Origin: Crystallibacter degradans
GTDB lineage: Bacteria > Actinomycetota > Actinomycetes > Actinomycetales > Micrococcaceae
DNA length: 64,000 bases
Direction of reading: 5' to 3'
NCBI RefSeq assembly: GCF_012952295.1
Contig: NZ_JABBCH010000003.1
Span: forward strand, 310,001 to 374,000
The notes beneath the pieces are model-generated. The model searched no databases, had not been told where the DNA came from, and saw nothing but the letters and a program-made list of their open reading frames with translations. Every line of letters begins with the position of its first letter. Position 1 is the stretch's first letter. Of the stretch, positions 16,799-26,334 are shown piece after piece. Both the position numbers and the translations under genes were made by a program.

Positions 16799-18508
16799 TT
16801 AAGCGCGTTCAATGTTGGTCAGATCCCTGAGCACGCCAACCCGGCCGTCGGTGTGCTGCACGAGGAACTCGTCCCCGCGGTCCTGCAGCGCCAGGATCCA
16901 TGCGCCCGGTTCCAGCATGAAGGCGACTTCACCGGTGTTTTCGTCGTATGTCGGCCGGGTGCGGCCGACGGCGAACCAGAAGGCCTCATAGGTGACATCC
17001 TCGTCGGATTCCTCGACATGTTCACGGGTGGCGCTGATCGGTTCAGCGGCGTCCCGCCTGGTCCCTTCCGAGCTTGCGCCCGCAACCGAACCCATGGCCG
17101 TAGTTTTCGGCATTTCGGACTCGATGTGGTCTGCGGAGCGGTCTTCGGTCCGGTCTTCGGAGCGTCCGGTCTCGACCGTCTGGGCGGCAGGGGCCGTCTG
17201 CGAGGCACTCGTCTGCTCGCCGGTGGAGTCACCGGAAGCAGCTACCGCAGCATCCGGCTGCCCCTTGTCCGCATCCGGTCCTCTGGATCCCGCACCGGCA
17301 ATGCTGTCTGCCTCGGTCACTTCCCCACGGTCCTGCGGCCGCGCCGCTTCCTGTGCGGCCCGGGCCGATGCAGCTGCACTCGACTCCTTAGCCGACTGCT
17401 TGGCATCGGCTGCAGCCGATGCCTCGTCGTCGGACATCGGAATGCCTACGGCCTCGCCATCGGCGGCGCCGGGGGCCGTGAGATCCTCGTCGCCGGCTGC
17501 TTCACCGTGCCGCGCGGGGACAGTGTCCTTCTTTGGGTCTGCCTTGCCCGCTTCCGCTGCAGCGGCCACACCGGCCACTCCCGCGGCGCCTGTTCCTGCG
17601 GGCGCGGCGAACTGGGCGGCGGAACCGGACCGTGATGCGGCACCGGCGGAACCATGGGCATGGGCGCCGGTCCTCGCCGCCTCATCCGAAGCGTCCGTCT
17701 GCCCTGTAGCGTCATGCGAGCGGTCCTGCGCTGTAACGCCGGAACGGCCCTGCTCGCGGGCTCCCTTGTCCTTGCCTGCAGCATTGGCCCCTGCGTTGGA
17801 CGCCGTGGCGAATGCTCCGTGCGTGCCGGGGCCGGACAGGCTGGCAGCCGCCCCGGACGCGCCACCGGTTGTACCTGCAACCCCTGCTGCAGTGGTTGCC
17901 TTCGCCCCCGTCGTCGAAGAACCTGCTGCGCCCGCCTTTACCGCTGAGCCATTCGTCGCATGCTGCTGTCCCGCGCCGGCTTCTTCCGTCACCGGTTTGG
18001 GTGCTTTGGCCCGAGGCGGAACCGCATCCCGGGCAATCGGATGTGCCGGGATTTCGAGCCGGCCGGCGAAATCGGCCCGGAACTGCGGAATCCATCGTGC
18101 GCAAACGGTCGCTGCAAGCAGACCGAGACTGCCGATAAAGCCGATCGCAGCGCTAAGGCTGAACGCGCTGACCAGCGTCAGGAAGAAATAGCCGACAGTA
18201 AACGAGGCCACTACCGAGGCGAACTGATCCACCGACAGGGATCCGATGCGCAGCTTGGTCTTGGGTGCCAGCCGACGGATGATGAACAGCACCAGCACCA
18301 TGGCCGGCAGCAGGATACTCAGACCGAGACGGAAGAGATTGGCGGAATTCCACTGGTTCAACCCGATTCCCTGAATGACGGCGGTCGGGAGTACTGATGC
18401 CAGGAACAGCAGTACCACGGACAGTCCCACGGCGACGTCCCGCACAGTGAACGGCCCGGCTACTGCCTCGCTGACGCCGTCCGAAGTGGTTACTGCATGA
18501 TCTGTCAT
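16799..18508 (-). CDS. Membrane protein with ~330-residue Ala/Gly/Asp low-complexity region
   Basis: A 569-residue protein of unknown function. Residues about 15-145 hold four likely TM helices ([79 protein letters not shown]). A hydrophilic, Ala/Gly/Ser/Asp-rich region of about 330 residues with almost no hydrophobic residues follows. A compact C-terminal domain of about 60 residues begins [20 protein letters not shown] and has an SH3-like strand pattern ending [13 protein letters not shown]. The ATG at 18508 has GGAG 7 nt upstream. It is the first gene of the operon with nth and Nudix and faces acs divergently. Confidence 0.7.
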   Translation of the reverse strand: MTDHAVTTSDGVSEAVAGPFTVRDVAVGLSVVLLFLASVLPTAVIQGIGLNQWNSANLFRLGLSILLPAMVLVLFIIRRLAPKTKLRIGSLSVDQFASVVASFTVGYFFLTLVSAFSLSAAIGFIGSLGLLAATVCARWIPQFRADFAGRLEIPAHPIARDAVPPRAKAPKPVTEEAGAGQQHATNGSAVKAGAAGSSTTGAKATTAAGVAGTTGGASGAAASLSGPGTHGAFATASNAGANAAGKDKGAREQGRSGVTAQDRSHDATGQTDASDEAARTGAHAHGSAGAASRSGSAAQFAAPAGTGAAGVAGVAAAAEAGKADPKKDTVPARHGEAAGDEDLTAPGAADGEAVGIPMSDDEASAAADAKQSAKESSAAASARAAQEAARPQDRGEVTEADSIAGAGSRGPDADKGQPDAAVAASGDSTGEQTSASQTAPAAQTVETGRSEDRTEDRSADHIESEMPKTTAMGSVAGASSEGTRRDAAEPISATREHVEESDEDVTYEAFWFAVGRTRPTYDENTGEVAFMLEPGAWILALQDRGDEFLVQHTDGRVGVLRDLTNIERA

Positions 18509-18676
18509 GGTCATTCTCCGATCGTCGCGGCCAAAGCAGGCCTTGGCAGAGCTTGCGCTGGTCTCAGCGTAGTCAAGGAAGGAAGCCATCACTAGCCGAA
18601 TCGCGGTGTCAGCAGGAGCCGTTCGACACGCTTTTTCACCGCTCATCGCAGAATTACGTCCTTTTACATCCGAACC

Positions 18677-18692
18677 TGTGACCCGTGCCACG
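18677..18692. promoter_or_regulatory. Possible CRP/GlxR site upstream of acs
   Basis: TGTGA-CCCGTG-CCACG matches 8 of 10 fixed positions of TGTGA-N6-TCACA, 100 bp before the acs start. Weak on its own, but acetate genes are known CRP/GlxR targets in related actinobacteria. Confidence 0.3.
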
Positions 18693-18713
18693 ATGTCCAG
18701 ACGCAGGGACTAA

Positions 18714-18729
18714 TGTGATGATCAGCACG
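18714..18729. promoter_or_regulatory. Second possible CRP/GlxR site upstream of acs
   Basis: TGTGA-TGATCA-GCACG matches 8 of 10 fixed positions of the same consensus, 62 bp before the acs ATG. Confidence 0.28.
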
Positions 18730-18791
18730 AGTGGCCGCCCGTCCTCCGGGATGTGCCACGCACAGCCGCAACACCACGAAAGGGTCTTCTT

Positions 18792-20765
<1,974 letters not shown>

Positions 20766-20785
20766 CACCGTTCCGCAGCAGATGC

Positions 20786-20821
20786 GGCGGCCGCCGGCAG
20801 GACACCCTGCCGGCGGCCGCC
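20786..20821 (+). terminator. Terminator hairpin after acs
   Basis: A perfect 16-bp stem (GGCGGCCGCCGGCAGG and its complement) with a 4-nt ACAC loop, 20 nt after the acs stop codon. It is followed by CTTCGTTTC rather than a pure T run, as is usual in high-GC actinobacteria. Confidence 0.75.
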
Positions 20822-20899
20822 CTTCGTTTCAGGGAAGGTCCGTCCGGAAGGACGTAACGCGGCTCGGGAGCGCGTCTGCCGCTGAGGCATAGTTAAGCC

Positions 20900-21358
20900 A
20901 TGACTTCGCAACCCGCCGGCACGGCAGACAAGACGATCCTGGTTCTCAACGGCCCCAATCTGAACCTGCTGGGCACCCGCGAGCCGGCTATCTACGGCTC
21001 GGCCACGCTGGCAGACGTGGAGCAGCTCGCCGCGCACACAGCCAAGGTCCACGGACTGGGCACCACATGCTTCCAGTCCAACCATGAGGGCGAGCTCATC
21101 GATGCCATCCACGGCGCCCGCGGCACCGCAGCCGGCATCGTGATCAACCCCGGCGCCTACACCCATACCTCCGTCGCACTGCGGGATGCGCTCTCCGGCG
21201 TCGAGCTTCCCGTGGTGGAAGTGCACATCAGCAACATCCACCGCCGCGAGGAGTTCCGCCACCACTCCTACATCTCCGGTGTCGCCCAGGCCGTCATCGC
21301 CGGCGCGGGCATCAGCGGCTACAAGTTCGCTATCGACCTGCTCGCCGAAGCCCTCTAG
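20900..21358 (+). CDS. aroQ: 3-dehydroquinate dehydratase, type II
   Basis: A 152-residue type II dehydroquinase of the shikimate pathway (3-dehydroquinate to 3-dehydroshikimate), normally a dodecamer. The motif [20 protein letters not shown] holds the catalytic Arg27 and Tyr32. [31 protein letters not shown] and [20 protein letters not shown] complete the active site. The start ATG lies shortly after a CATAGT hexamer. The rest of the aromatic pathway genes are not in this window. Confidence 0.95.
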   Translation: MTSQPAGTADKTILVLNGPNLNLLGTREPAIYGSATLADVEQLAAHTAKVHGLGTTCFQSNHEGELIDAIHGARGTAAGIVINPGAYTHTSVALRDALSGVELPVVEVHISNIHRREEFRHHSYISGVAQAVIAGAGISGYKFAIDLLAEAL

Positions 21359-21362
21359 CCCG

Positions 21363-22413
21363 ATGGACACGGTCAACGGCGCCGGCCCCGGACCGTAGCA
21401 GGAGCGCCGGCAGCGGCGCGGATCCGGGAACGGTTTCGGGCACGGCGGACTGGTACCGCAATTTCGGGCTGCATGAAGCCCGAGGCCAGTCTGTCTGCTA
21501 TGAGGAGTGGGCGCTGGCCATCAGTGAGGATCCGCAGCTACTGGCCCTGATCGACACGCTGCCTTATGCCAAACGCCAGCCGAACCTCGTCCTCGCCGCA
21601 GCCAGGTTCCTCGGTGCCGGCAACACGCCCTATGCGGAATTCCGGCGGTTCCTGTTCTCCCGCTGGCCACAGGTACGCCAGGTCATCCTGACCCGTTCCA
21701 CGCAGACGAATGAACCGGGCCGCTGCGCCGTTTTCCTGCCCTCCCTGGCCTGCATCGCCGCGGCCGAAGGCAAACCGCTCGCGTTGCTGGAGGTCGGCGC
21801 CTCGGCGGGGCTGGTGTTATTTCCGGACCGCTACCGCTACCAATACAACGGCGGGCCGATCCTTGCGGGGCCGGCCTCTGCCCCGGACGCGCCGATCCTG
21901 CCCTGTGCCGTCACCGGGCCTGCACCGCTTCCGTCCGAGCTGCCGACGATCAGCTGGCGGGCCGGTATTGATCTGAACCCGCTGGACAGCACAAACGACG
22001 ACGACGTCGCGTGGCTCCATGCGCTGATCTGGCCGGAACAGGAGTTCAGACGGCAGCGGCTGCGGGCGGCCCTGGAGATAGCCCGGGAGGATCCACCGCG
22101 GCTGGTGGCCGGCGATCTCAACCAGCGCCTTGCGGAAGTGGTTGCCGAGGCACCTGCGGAAGCGGCCGTCGTCGTACTTCATTCAGCGGTGCTGGCCTAC
22201 CTGGCTCCGCCCGAGCGGCGGAAGTTCGCGCAGACGGTGCGGGAGCTCGGCGTGAACTGGTTGTCCAACGAAGGTACGCAGGTGCTGCCGCAGCCCGGCG
22301 ACGGGACCGAAGGCATCGACGCCGACCATGTCCGCGGCAGGTTCGTGCTCCGGCACAACGGCCGTCCGGTTGCGCTCACCGGCCCGCACGGCCAGTCGCT
22401 GGACTGGCTCTGA
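21363..22413 (+). pseudogene. DUF2332 family protein, frameshifted near the 5' end
   Basis: The body of a DUF2332 protein is open from about 21400 to the stop at 22411-22413: DWYRNFGLHEARGQSVCYEE, a SAM-like LLEVGASAGLVLFPDRY, and VVLHSAVLAYLAPPERRKF. This frame has no ATG, GTG or TTG before the TTG at 21784, which would drop about 130 conserved residues. The ATG at 21363, five bases after the aroQ stop, is in another frame and stops at 21398 after 11 codons. Removing one C from the CCCC run at 21386-21389 joins the two frames into 349 residues, about the family length. So this is either a recent single-base frameshift or a sequencing error. Function of the family is unknown. Confidence 0.75.
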
Positions 22414-22441
22414 CACCGACCGGAAGCTCGGGGGCCTGCCG

Positions 22442-23629
22442 CTACTTCCGAATGCACTGCCCGGCGGAAACTGTCTCCTGGTAAACCATGGCGTTGTCGA
22501 TGACCGGCTGGATTTCCTCCAGCGACAGCGCGTAGCCTACCGGCACGTCATCGGTGGCTTTGGCGAAAACGAGACCAGCAATGCGCCCGTCCTGGTCCAA
22601 CAGCGGGCCGCCCGAGTTCCCCTGTTCCACGTCGGCGGCCAACGTGTAGACCTCCAGCTCCTCCGGGTCCGCGCCATAGATGTTCTGCACCAACACGGTG
22701 GACAGGCCCTGCACCGTGGCGGGCTGGCTCTGGAACGGGCCGCCGGCCGGGTAGCCCTGGAAGGCGGCCAGCGTACCGTCGGCCAGCTCCGCCCCGATCG
22801 GAAGCGGGCGCACGTCCAGGCCCTCCACGGCAAGCACGGCGATATCGTGAACCGGGTCGAAATACACCACACGGCCCGGCAGGACCCGGCCGTCCGGGAT
22901 CTCCACGACCGGCTCATTCACCGACGCAACCACGTGCGCGTTGGTCATCACGCGGTCCGGCGCAATCACGAATCCCGAGCCCGTCTGGTTCTGCCCGCAC
23001 TGGAATGCGGTGCCGGCAATCTTCACCACGGACTCGGCGGCCTCGTTCAGCGCGGCCGTGTCCGCGCCTGCGTCCGGCACCGGCACCGGCTCGGCGGGCG
23101 CCACGCCGTCGATCACTTGGGGAATGCCGTCCTGCACGGCGATGGAGCGGGCCTGTGCCAGCAAGGACTTCACCGGGGCAGGCGTCAGGGAGTCAATGGT
23201 CTGGATGACCTTCGAACTGGCGATCTGCTGCGAGACAAACGGCACACCCAAAGCGCTGATACTGAAGGCCAGCATCGACATCACCAGGGCAGCGACGGCC
23301 ACGTTGGCGGCTCCGCCCAGCAGCCGGTCCACGGGTCTCACCGGGGGAAAGTCGAGCCTTCGCCGGATTGCCCGGCCAATGCCCGAACCCATGGCGTGGC
23401 CCAGGATCACCAGCAGGACCGCGGCGGCGATGATCGCGGTCAGGCGCCAACCGGGGTCCGGCACCCACATGCTCACAAAAGGAACCGACAGGAACGCGGC
23501 GATGGCGCCCAGGACAAACCCGACAATGCCACCCAGCGTCACCAGGAAGCCTTTGCGCAACCCCCCGACCAAGTAGGCGAGCAGGATCAGGATCAGGACT
23601 ATGTCCAGGATCGTCAGGCCAAAAAGCAA
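22442..23629 (-). CDS. marP: MarP-type membrane serine protease (CvpA + trypsin-like domains)
   Basis: A 395-residue protein. Four N-terminal TM helices (residues about 5-130) form a CvpA/colicin V production domain. A periplasmic chymotrypsin-fold protease follows with a complete triad: His232 (MTNAHVVA), Asp262 (PVHDIAVL) and Ser339 (QGNSGGPLL). Cys211 and Cys392 match the position of the disulfide that M. tuberculosis MarP (Rv3671c, 397 residues) needs for activity. MarP cleaves the hydrolase RipA and keeps the cytoplasm neutral under acid stress there. The start is TTG with GGAGA 4-5 nt upstream. It is divergent from crp. Confidence 0.92.
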   Translation of the reverse strand: MLFGLTILDIVLILILLAYLVGGLRKGFLVTLGGIVGFVLGAIAAFLSVPFVSMWVPDPGWRLTAIIAAAVLLVILGHAMGSGIGRAIRRRLDFPPVRPVDRLLGGAANVAVAALVMSMLAFSISALGVPFVSQQIASSKVIQTIDSLTPAPVKSLLAQARSIAVQDGIPQVIDGVAPAEPVPVPDAGADTAALNEAAESVVKIAGTAFQCGQNQTGSGFVIAPDRVMTNAHVVASVNEPVVEIPDGRVLPGRVVYFDPVHDIAVLAVEGLDVRPLPIGAELADGTLAAFQGYPAGGPFQSQPATVQGLSTVLVQNIYGADPEELEVYTLAADVEQGNSGGPLLDQDGRIAGLVFAKATDDVPVGYALSLEEIQPVIDNAMVYQETVSAGQCIRK

Positions 23630-23786
23630 GCTGTCTCCATCGGGGCCGGAAGTTTAGGCATTAGTCTAGTATCCGAGGCTGGGAATATGCCGGGCCTATG
23701 CGTCGTTCTGCGCCACGGCACCCTCAGACAACGCTGTCTCCCATTTCACTGACCACTATTTTCCTCACCCCTAAGCGAAACGCGCC

Positions 23787-23802
23787 TGTGGAAGATGTCA
23801 CA
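23787..23802. promoter_or_regulatory. CRP/GlxR-type operator upstream of crp
   Basis: TGTGG-AAGATG-TCACA matches 9 of 10 fixed positions of the consensus TGTGA-N6-TCACA. It lies 86 bp before the crp ATG in the marP-crp intergenic region, and suggests that Crp controls its own gene and perhaps marP. Confidence 0.6.
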
Positions 23803-23887
23803 AGTGCTTTACATACGGCAAAATGGGAGGCAGTGCCTAGCTGACGAGCAGCCGGCTGACCGCCGCAAGACCGAAACAGGAGACTCC

Positions 23888-24565
23888 ATGGACATTGAGA
23901 TACTACGCCGCGCACCGCTTTTCGCATCCCTCGACGATGATGTGTTTGCCGCACTGACCGATGAGCTGACCGAGGTGGATCTCTCCCGTGGCGCCTCAGT
24001 GTTCCGTGAAGGCGATCAGGGCGATCAGCTGTATTTCATCGTCTCCGGCAAGATCAAGCTCGGCCGTACCGCTGCCGACGGCCGCGAAAACCTGGTGGCC
24101 ATCCTCGGCCCGGGCGAGCTCTTCGGCGAAATGGCGCTGTTCGATCCCAGCCCGCGCAGCACCTCGGCCACCGCAGTCTCCGAGACCCGCCTGGCCGGCC
24201 TGAAGAACGAAAACCTCCGCGGCCTGCTCGAAACCCGTCCCGAGGTCTCCGCCCAGCTGCTGCAGGCACTGGCCCGCCGCCTGCGCCGCACCAATGACTC
24301 GCTGGCAGACTTGGTCTTCTCGGACGTTCCCGGCCGCGTGGCCAAGGCCCTGCTGGACCTCGCCGACCGCTTCGGACGTCCGGCCACGGACGGCGTCCTG
24401 GTGGCCCACGAGCTGACCCAGGAAGAGCTGGCCCAGTTGGTCGGCGCTTCGCGTGAAACCGTCAACAAGGCCCTGGCCGAGTTCGTCCAGCGCGGCTGGC
24501 TGCGCCTGGAAGCGCGCGCGGTGGTCATTCTCGACATCCAGCGGCTGCGCCAGCGCTCCCGCTAA
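23888..24565 (+). CDS. crp: Crp/Fnr family global regulator (Crp/GlxR)
   Basis: A 225-residue cAMP-receptor-type regulator, close in length to GlxR (227) and M. tuberculosis Rv3676 (224). The N-terminal cyclic nucleotide domain includes GDQLYFIVSGKIKLG and the phosphate-binding cassette LGPGELFGEMALFDPSPRS, with the Arg that contacts cAMP. The C-terminal winged helix has the recognition helix TQEELAQLVGASRETVNKAL, reading TGTGA-type half-sites. The ATG at 23888 has AGGAGA 5 nt upstream. A CRP-type operator lies 86 bp upstream. It is divergent from marP, and two hairpins follow. Confidence 0.93.
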   Translation: MDIEILRRAPLFASLDDDVFAALTDELTEVDLSRGASVFREGDQGDQLYFIVSGKIKLGRTAADGRENLVAILGPGELFGEMALFDPSPRSTSATAVSETRLAGLKNENLRGLLETRPEVSAQLLQALARRLRRTNDSLADLVFSDVPGRVAKALLDLADRFGRPATDGVLVAHELTQEELAQLVGASRETVNKALAEFVQRGWLRLEARAVVILDIQRLRQRSR

Positions 24566-24585
24566 GTCCTTTCATCCCGCTTCGA

Positions 24586-24629
24586 TTTGGGTTTCTGCTT
24601 ACGGGGCGATCCGTCGGCAGAAACCCAAA
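24586..24629 (+). terminator. Hairpin after crp
   Basis: A perfect 13-bp stem (TTTGGGTTTCTGC with GCAGAAACCCAAA) around an 18-nt loop that can itself form a 4-bp ACGG/CCGT stem. It begins 21 nt after the crp stop and has an A/T-rich stem base. Probable rho-independent terminator for crp. Confidence 0.65.
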
Positions 24630-24668
24630 ACGCAGCAGGAGCGGATAAATAGCAAAACGGATTAATAA

Positions 24669-24708
24669 CGACGGCGACGGTCACCTTGGAAGGTGACCGT
24701 CGCCGTCG
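24669..24708 (-). terminator. Hairpin after the Nudix gene
   Basis: A perfect 19-bp inverted repeat (CGACGGCGACGGTCACCTT and its complement) separated by only GG, so the real loop is about 4-6 nt. It lies 20 bp past the end of the minus-strand Nudix gene and could also stop read-through from crp. Confidence 0.75.
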
Positions 24709-24727
24709 GTATTTGTACCGCGGGAAA

Positions 24728-25663
24728 TTACCGTCCGCGCTGGAGCGAACCGCCTTCGGGGGCGGTGAGGGTTTCGACTTCGAGCATCGGCTCACCCTCC
24801 ACCAAAACCAGTTCCGGATGGTAGACGCGCAGCGGCCGCTTATGGGACAGGTAGGCAATGCACCCGCGCGCGGAAGCAATCTTTTCGAGAATTGTTTCCA
24901 CCGCAGGTGAGGAGACCTCGCTGAGGTTCAGCCCGCGGGTGTCATCCTGGTCGGCCAAATCCCCGAGTGCGGAGGTACTCCGCTCGGCGATCACTTTGCC
25001 TGCGCCGACCCAGGACGCCCAGACACCCTTGCCGCTGAGCAGACTGGGCTGCTGGCTGACCGGCTGCGCCGCGGCGAAGTACCTCGTGTCGAACCGGCGG
25101 TGGGCGAAGTCCGGGCTGAGCCACCGCGAGAGCGGCTTCAACAGGTCCGTGCGCAGCCCCAGTCCCCAGCGGTCCAGCAGCTGGGGAAAGCTCTTTTCCT
25201 GCTCCGCGACCGCCATACGGGCGCGCATCCATTCCTCGCTGTCGCCGCCCTCGACCAGGGATGACTCGTCCTGCCCGGCCAGCAGGATACCGGTCTCTTC
25301 GAACAGTTCCCTGATGGCGGCAACCACGAAGGCCCGGGCTTGCTGATGATCTTCCAGACCCATCATTTGCGCCCATTTGGCCGCCGACGGCCCGTACCAG
25401 GGCACGGGCTCGAGGTCCGCCTCGTCATCGATGGTGCCCCCGGGGAACGCGATGGCGCCCAGCGGCGAACTGCCGGAGCGGTACCCAAGGTAAGTCTGGG
25501 TACCCTCCGGGCTGTCGCGGATGAGGACCACGGACGACGCGTACCGCGGTTTGCGCGGCGTGCGCTCGCCATGGTCAAACCAGCTGCGTGCAGCCTCCAG
25601 TTGATCCGGCGGCAGCCGGAACAGCCGCTTGGTCTGCCGGAGCGGACTAGCTGAACTCGGCAA
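24728..25663 (-). CDS. Nudix hydrolase (NUDT19/RppH-like layout)
   Basis: A 311-residue Nudix protein with a long insertion. The fold begins ASSVVLIRDSPEGTQTYLGY and GAIAFPGGTIDDEAD. The Nudix box is split: GG is followed after about 40 residues by AAIRELFEETGILLAG, so REXXEEXGI is present, with the insertion typical of NUDT7/19-like enzymes. The substrate is unknown; CoA-type or dinucleotide substrates are possible. The only good start is the TTG at 25663, overlapping the RidA gene by 17 bp, with GAGG 9 nt upstream. It is the last gene of a DUF4177-ridA-nudix operon. Confidence 0.8.
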   Translation of the reverse strand: MPSSASPLRQTKRLFRLPPDQLEAARSWFDHGERTPRKPRYASSVVLIRDSPEGTQTYLGYRSGSSPLGAIAFPGGTIDDEADLEPVPWYGPSAAKWAQMMGLEDHQQARAFVVAAIRELFEETGILLAGQDESSLVEGGDSEEWMRARMAVAEQEKSFPQLLDRWGLGLRTDLLKPLSRWLSPDFAHRRFDTRYFAAAQPVSQQPSLLSGKGVWASWVGAGKVIAERSTSALGDLADQDDTRGLNLSEVSSPAVETILEKIASARGCIAYLSHKRPLRVYHPELVLVEGEPMLEVETLTAPEGGSLQRGR

Positions 25664-26141
25664 TCAGTTCCACCTCAACCGGAGAGTCGAGCGGCAGAAC
25701 GGCAACGCCGACGGCGGAACGGGCATGTGCACCTGCTTCGCCGAAAACCTTGCCGAGCAGCTCGGAAGCGCCGTTGATAACACCGGGCTGGCCTGTGAAG
25801 TCCGTCTCCGAGGCCACGAACCCGACTACTTTGACGATCCGTGTGACACGGTCCAGGTCCCCGATGACGCTCTTGACGGCGGCCAGTGCGTTGACGGCGC
25901 ACGTGGCAGCGAGCTCTTTCGCCTGTTCAGCCGAGACGGAACTTGAGACGTTGCCCACTTTTCCCTTGGCTGCCAATTCACCGTTAACCATCGGCAGCTG
26001 GCCGGAGGTGTAGACATAGTCGCCGGACACGACGGCGGGCACGTAGGCGGCCACGGGAGCGACCACCTCGGGCAGGGTCAGGCCAAGTTCAGCCAGGCGC
26101 TCTTCTACAGCGGAAATGCGGGACTGCTGCGGCTGCGTCAT
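25647..26141 (-). CDS. RidA family protein (YjgF/YER057c/UK114)
   Basis: A 164-residue RidA-fold protein. RidA enzymes hydrolyse reactive enamine/imine intermediates released by PLP enzymes such as threonine dehydratase. Typical segments: GDYVYTSGQLPMVNGELAAKGKVG, AVNALAAVKSVIGDLDRVTRIVKVVGFV and GAHARSAVGVAVLPLDSPVEVELIAEF. The catalytic Arg of true RidA (in the form RxxVxVxxLP) is present as ARSAVGVAVLPL. It follows the DUF4177 gene by a single base and is the counterpart of Rv3678c. Confidence 0.9.
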   Translation of the reverse strand: MTQPQQSRISAVEERLAELGLTLPEVVAPVAAYVPAVVSGDYVYTSGQLPMVNGELAAKGKVGNVSSSVSAEQAKELAATCAVNALAAVKSVIGDLDRVTRIVKVVGFVASETDFTGQPGVINGASELLGKVFGEAGAHARSAVGVAVLPLDSPVEVELIAEFS

Positions 26142-26142
26142 G

Positions 26143-26298
26143 TTACTGCTTCTCTCTCTTCAGGTAGGCAACGAGGTTGGTCGAATCGGGCCCAGGCACT
26201 ACCTGCACGAGCTCCCAGCCGTCCTCTCCCCATTGGTCCAGAATCTGCTTCGTGGCGTGAATAATAAGCGGAACTGTGGCGTATTCCCATTTGGTCAT
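26143..26298 (-). CDS. DUF4177 small protein
   Basis: A 51-residue protein. It starts MTKWEYATVPLI and continues LDQWGEDGWELVQVVPGPD, then ends AYLKREKQ: the short beta-alpha-beta fold of DUF4177, whose function is unknown. It is the first gene of an operon with ridA, the stop codon and the ridA ATG being one base apart. A TACGGT hexamer lies 6 nt before its ATG, so it is probably leaderless. Its start region faces the PBP gene, with 36 bp between the two start codons. Confidence 0.85.
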   Translation of the reverse strand: MTKWEYATVPLIIHATKQILDQWGEDGWELVQVVPGPDSTNLVAYLKREKQ

Positions 26299-26304
26299 AA
26301 GTCA

Positions 26305-26310
26305 ACCGTA
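26305..26310 (-). promoter_or_regulatory. -10-like hexamer, leaderless DUF4177 operon
   Basis: TACGGT on the minus strand, 6 nt before the ATG at 26298. It sits back to back with the PBP -10 (26322-26327). Confidence 0.4.
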
Positions 26311-26321
26311 ACGCGTGCTTG

Positions 26322-26327
26322 TAAACT
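26322..26327 (+). promoter_or_regulatory. -10-like hexamer, leaderless class A PBP
   Basis: TAAACT lies 7 nt before the ATG at 26335, with no Shine-Dalgarno sequence. Confidence 0.5.
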
Positions 26328-26334
26328 AGAGCCC

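Noticed and set aside
16990-17990. Dense GC-rich near-repeats that could look like a repeat array
   Set aside because: They are Ala/Gly/Ser/Asp codons of the low-complexity membrane protein, without regular spacing or identical repeats.
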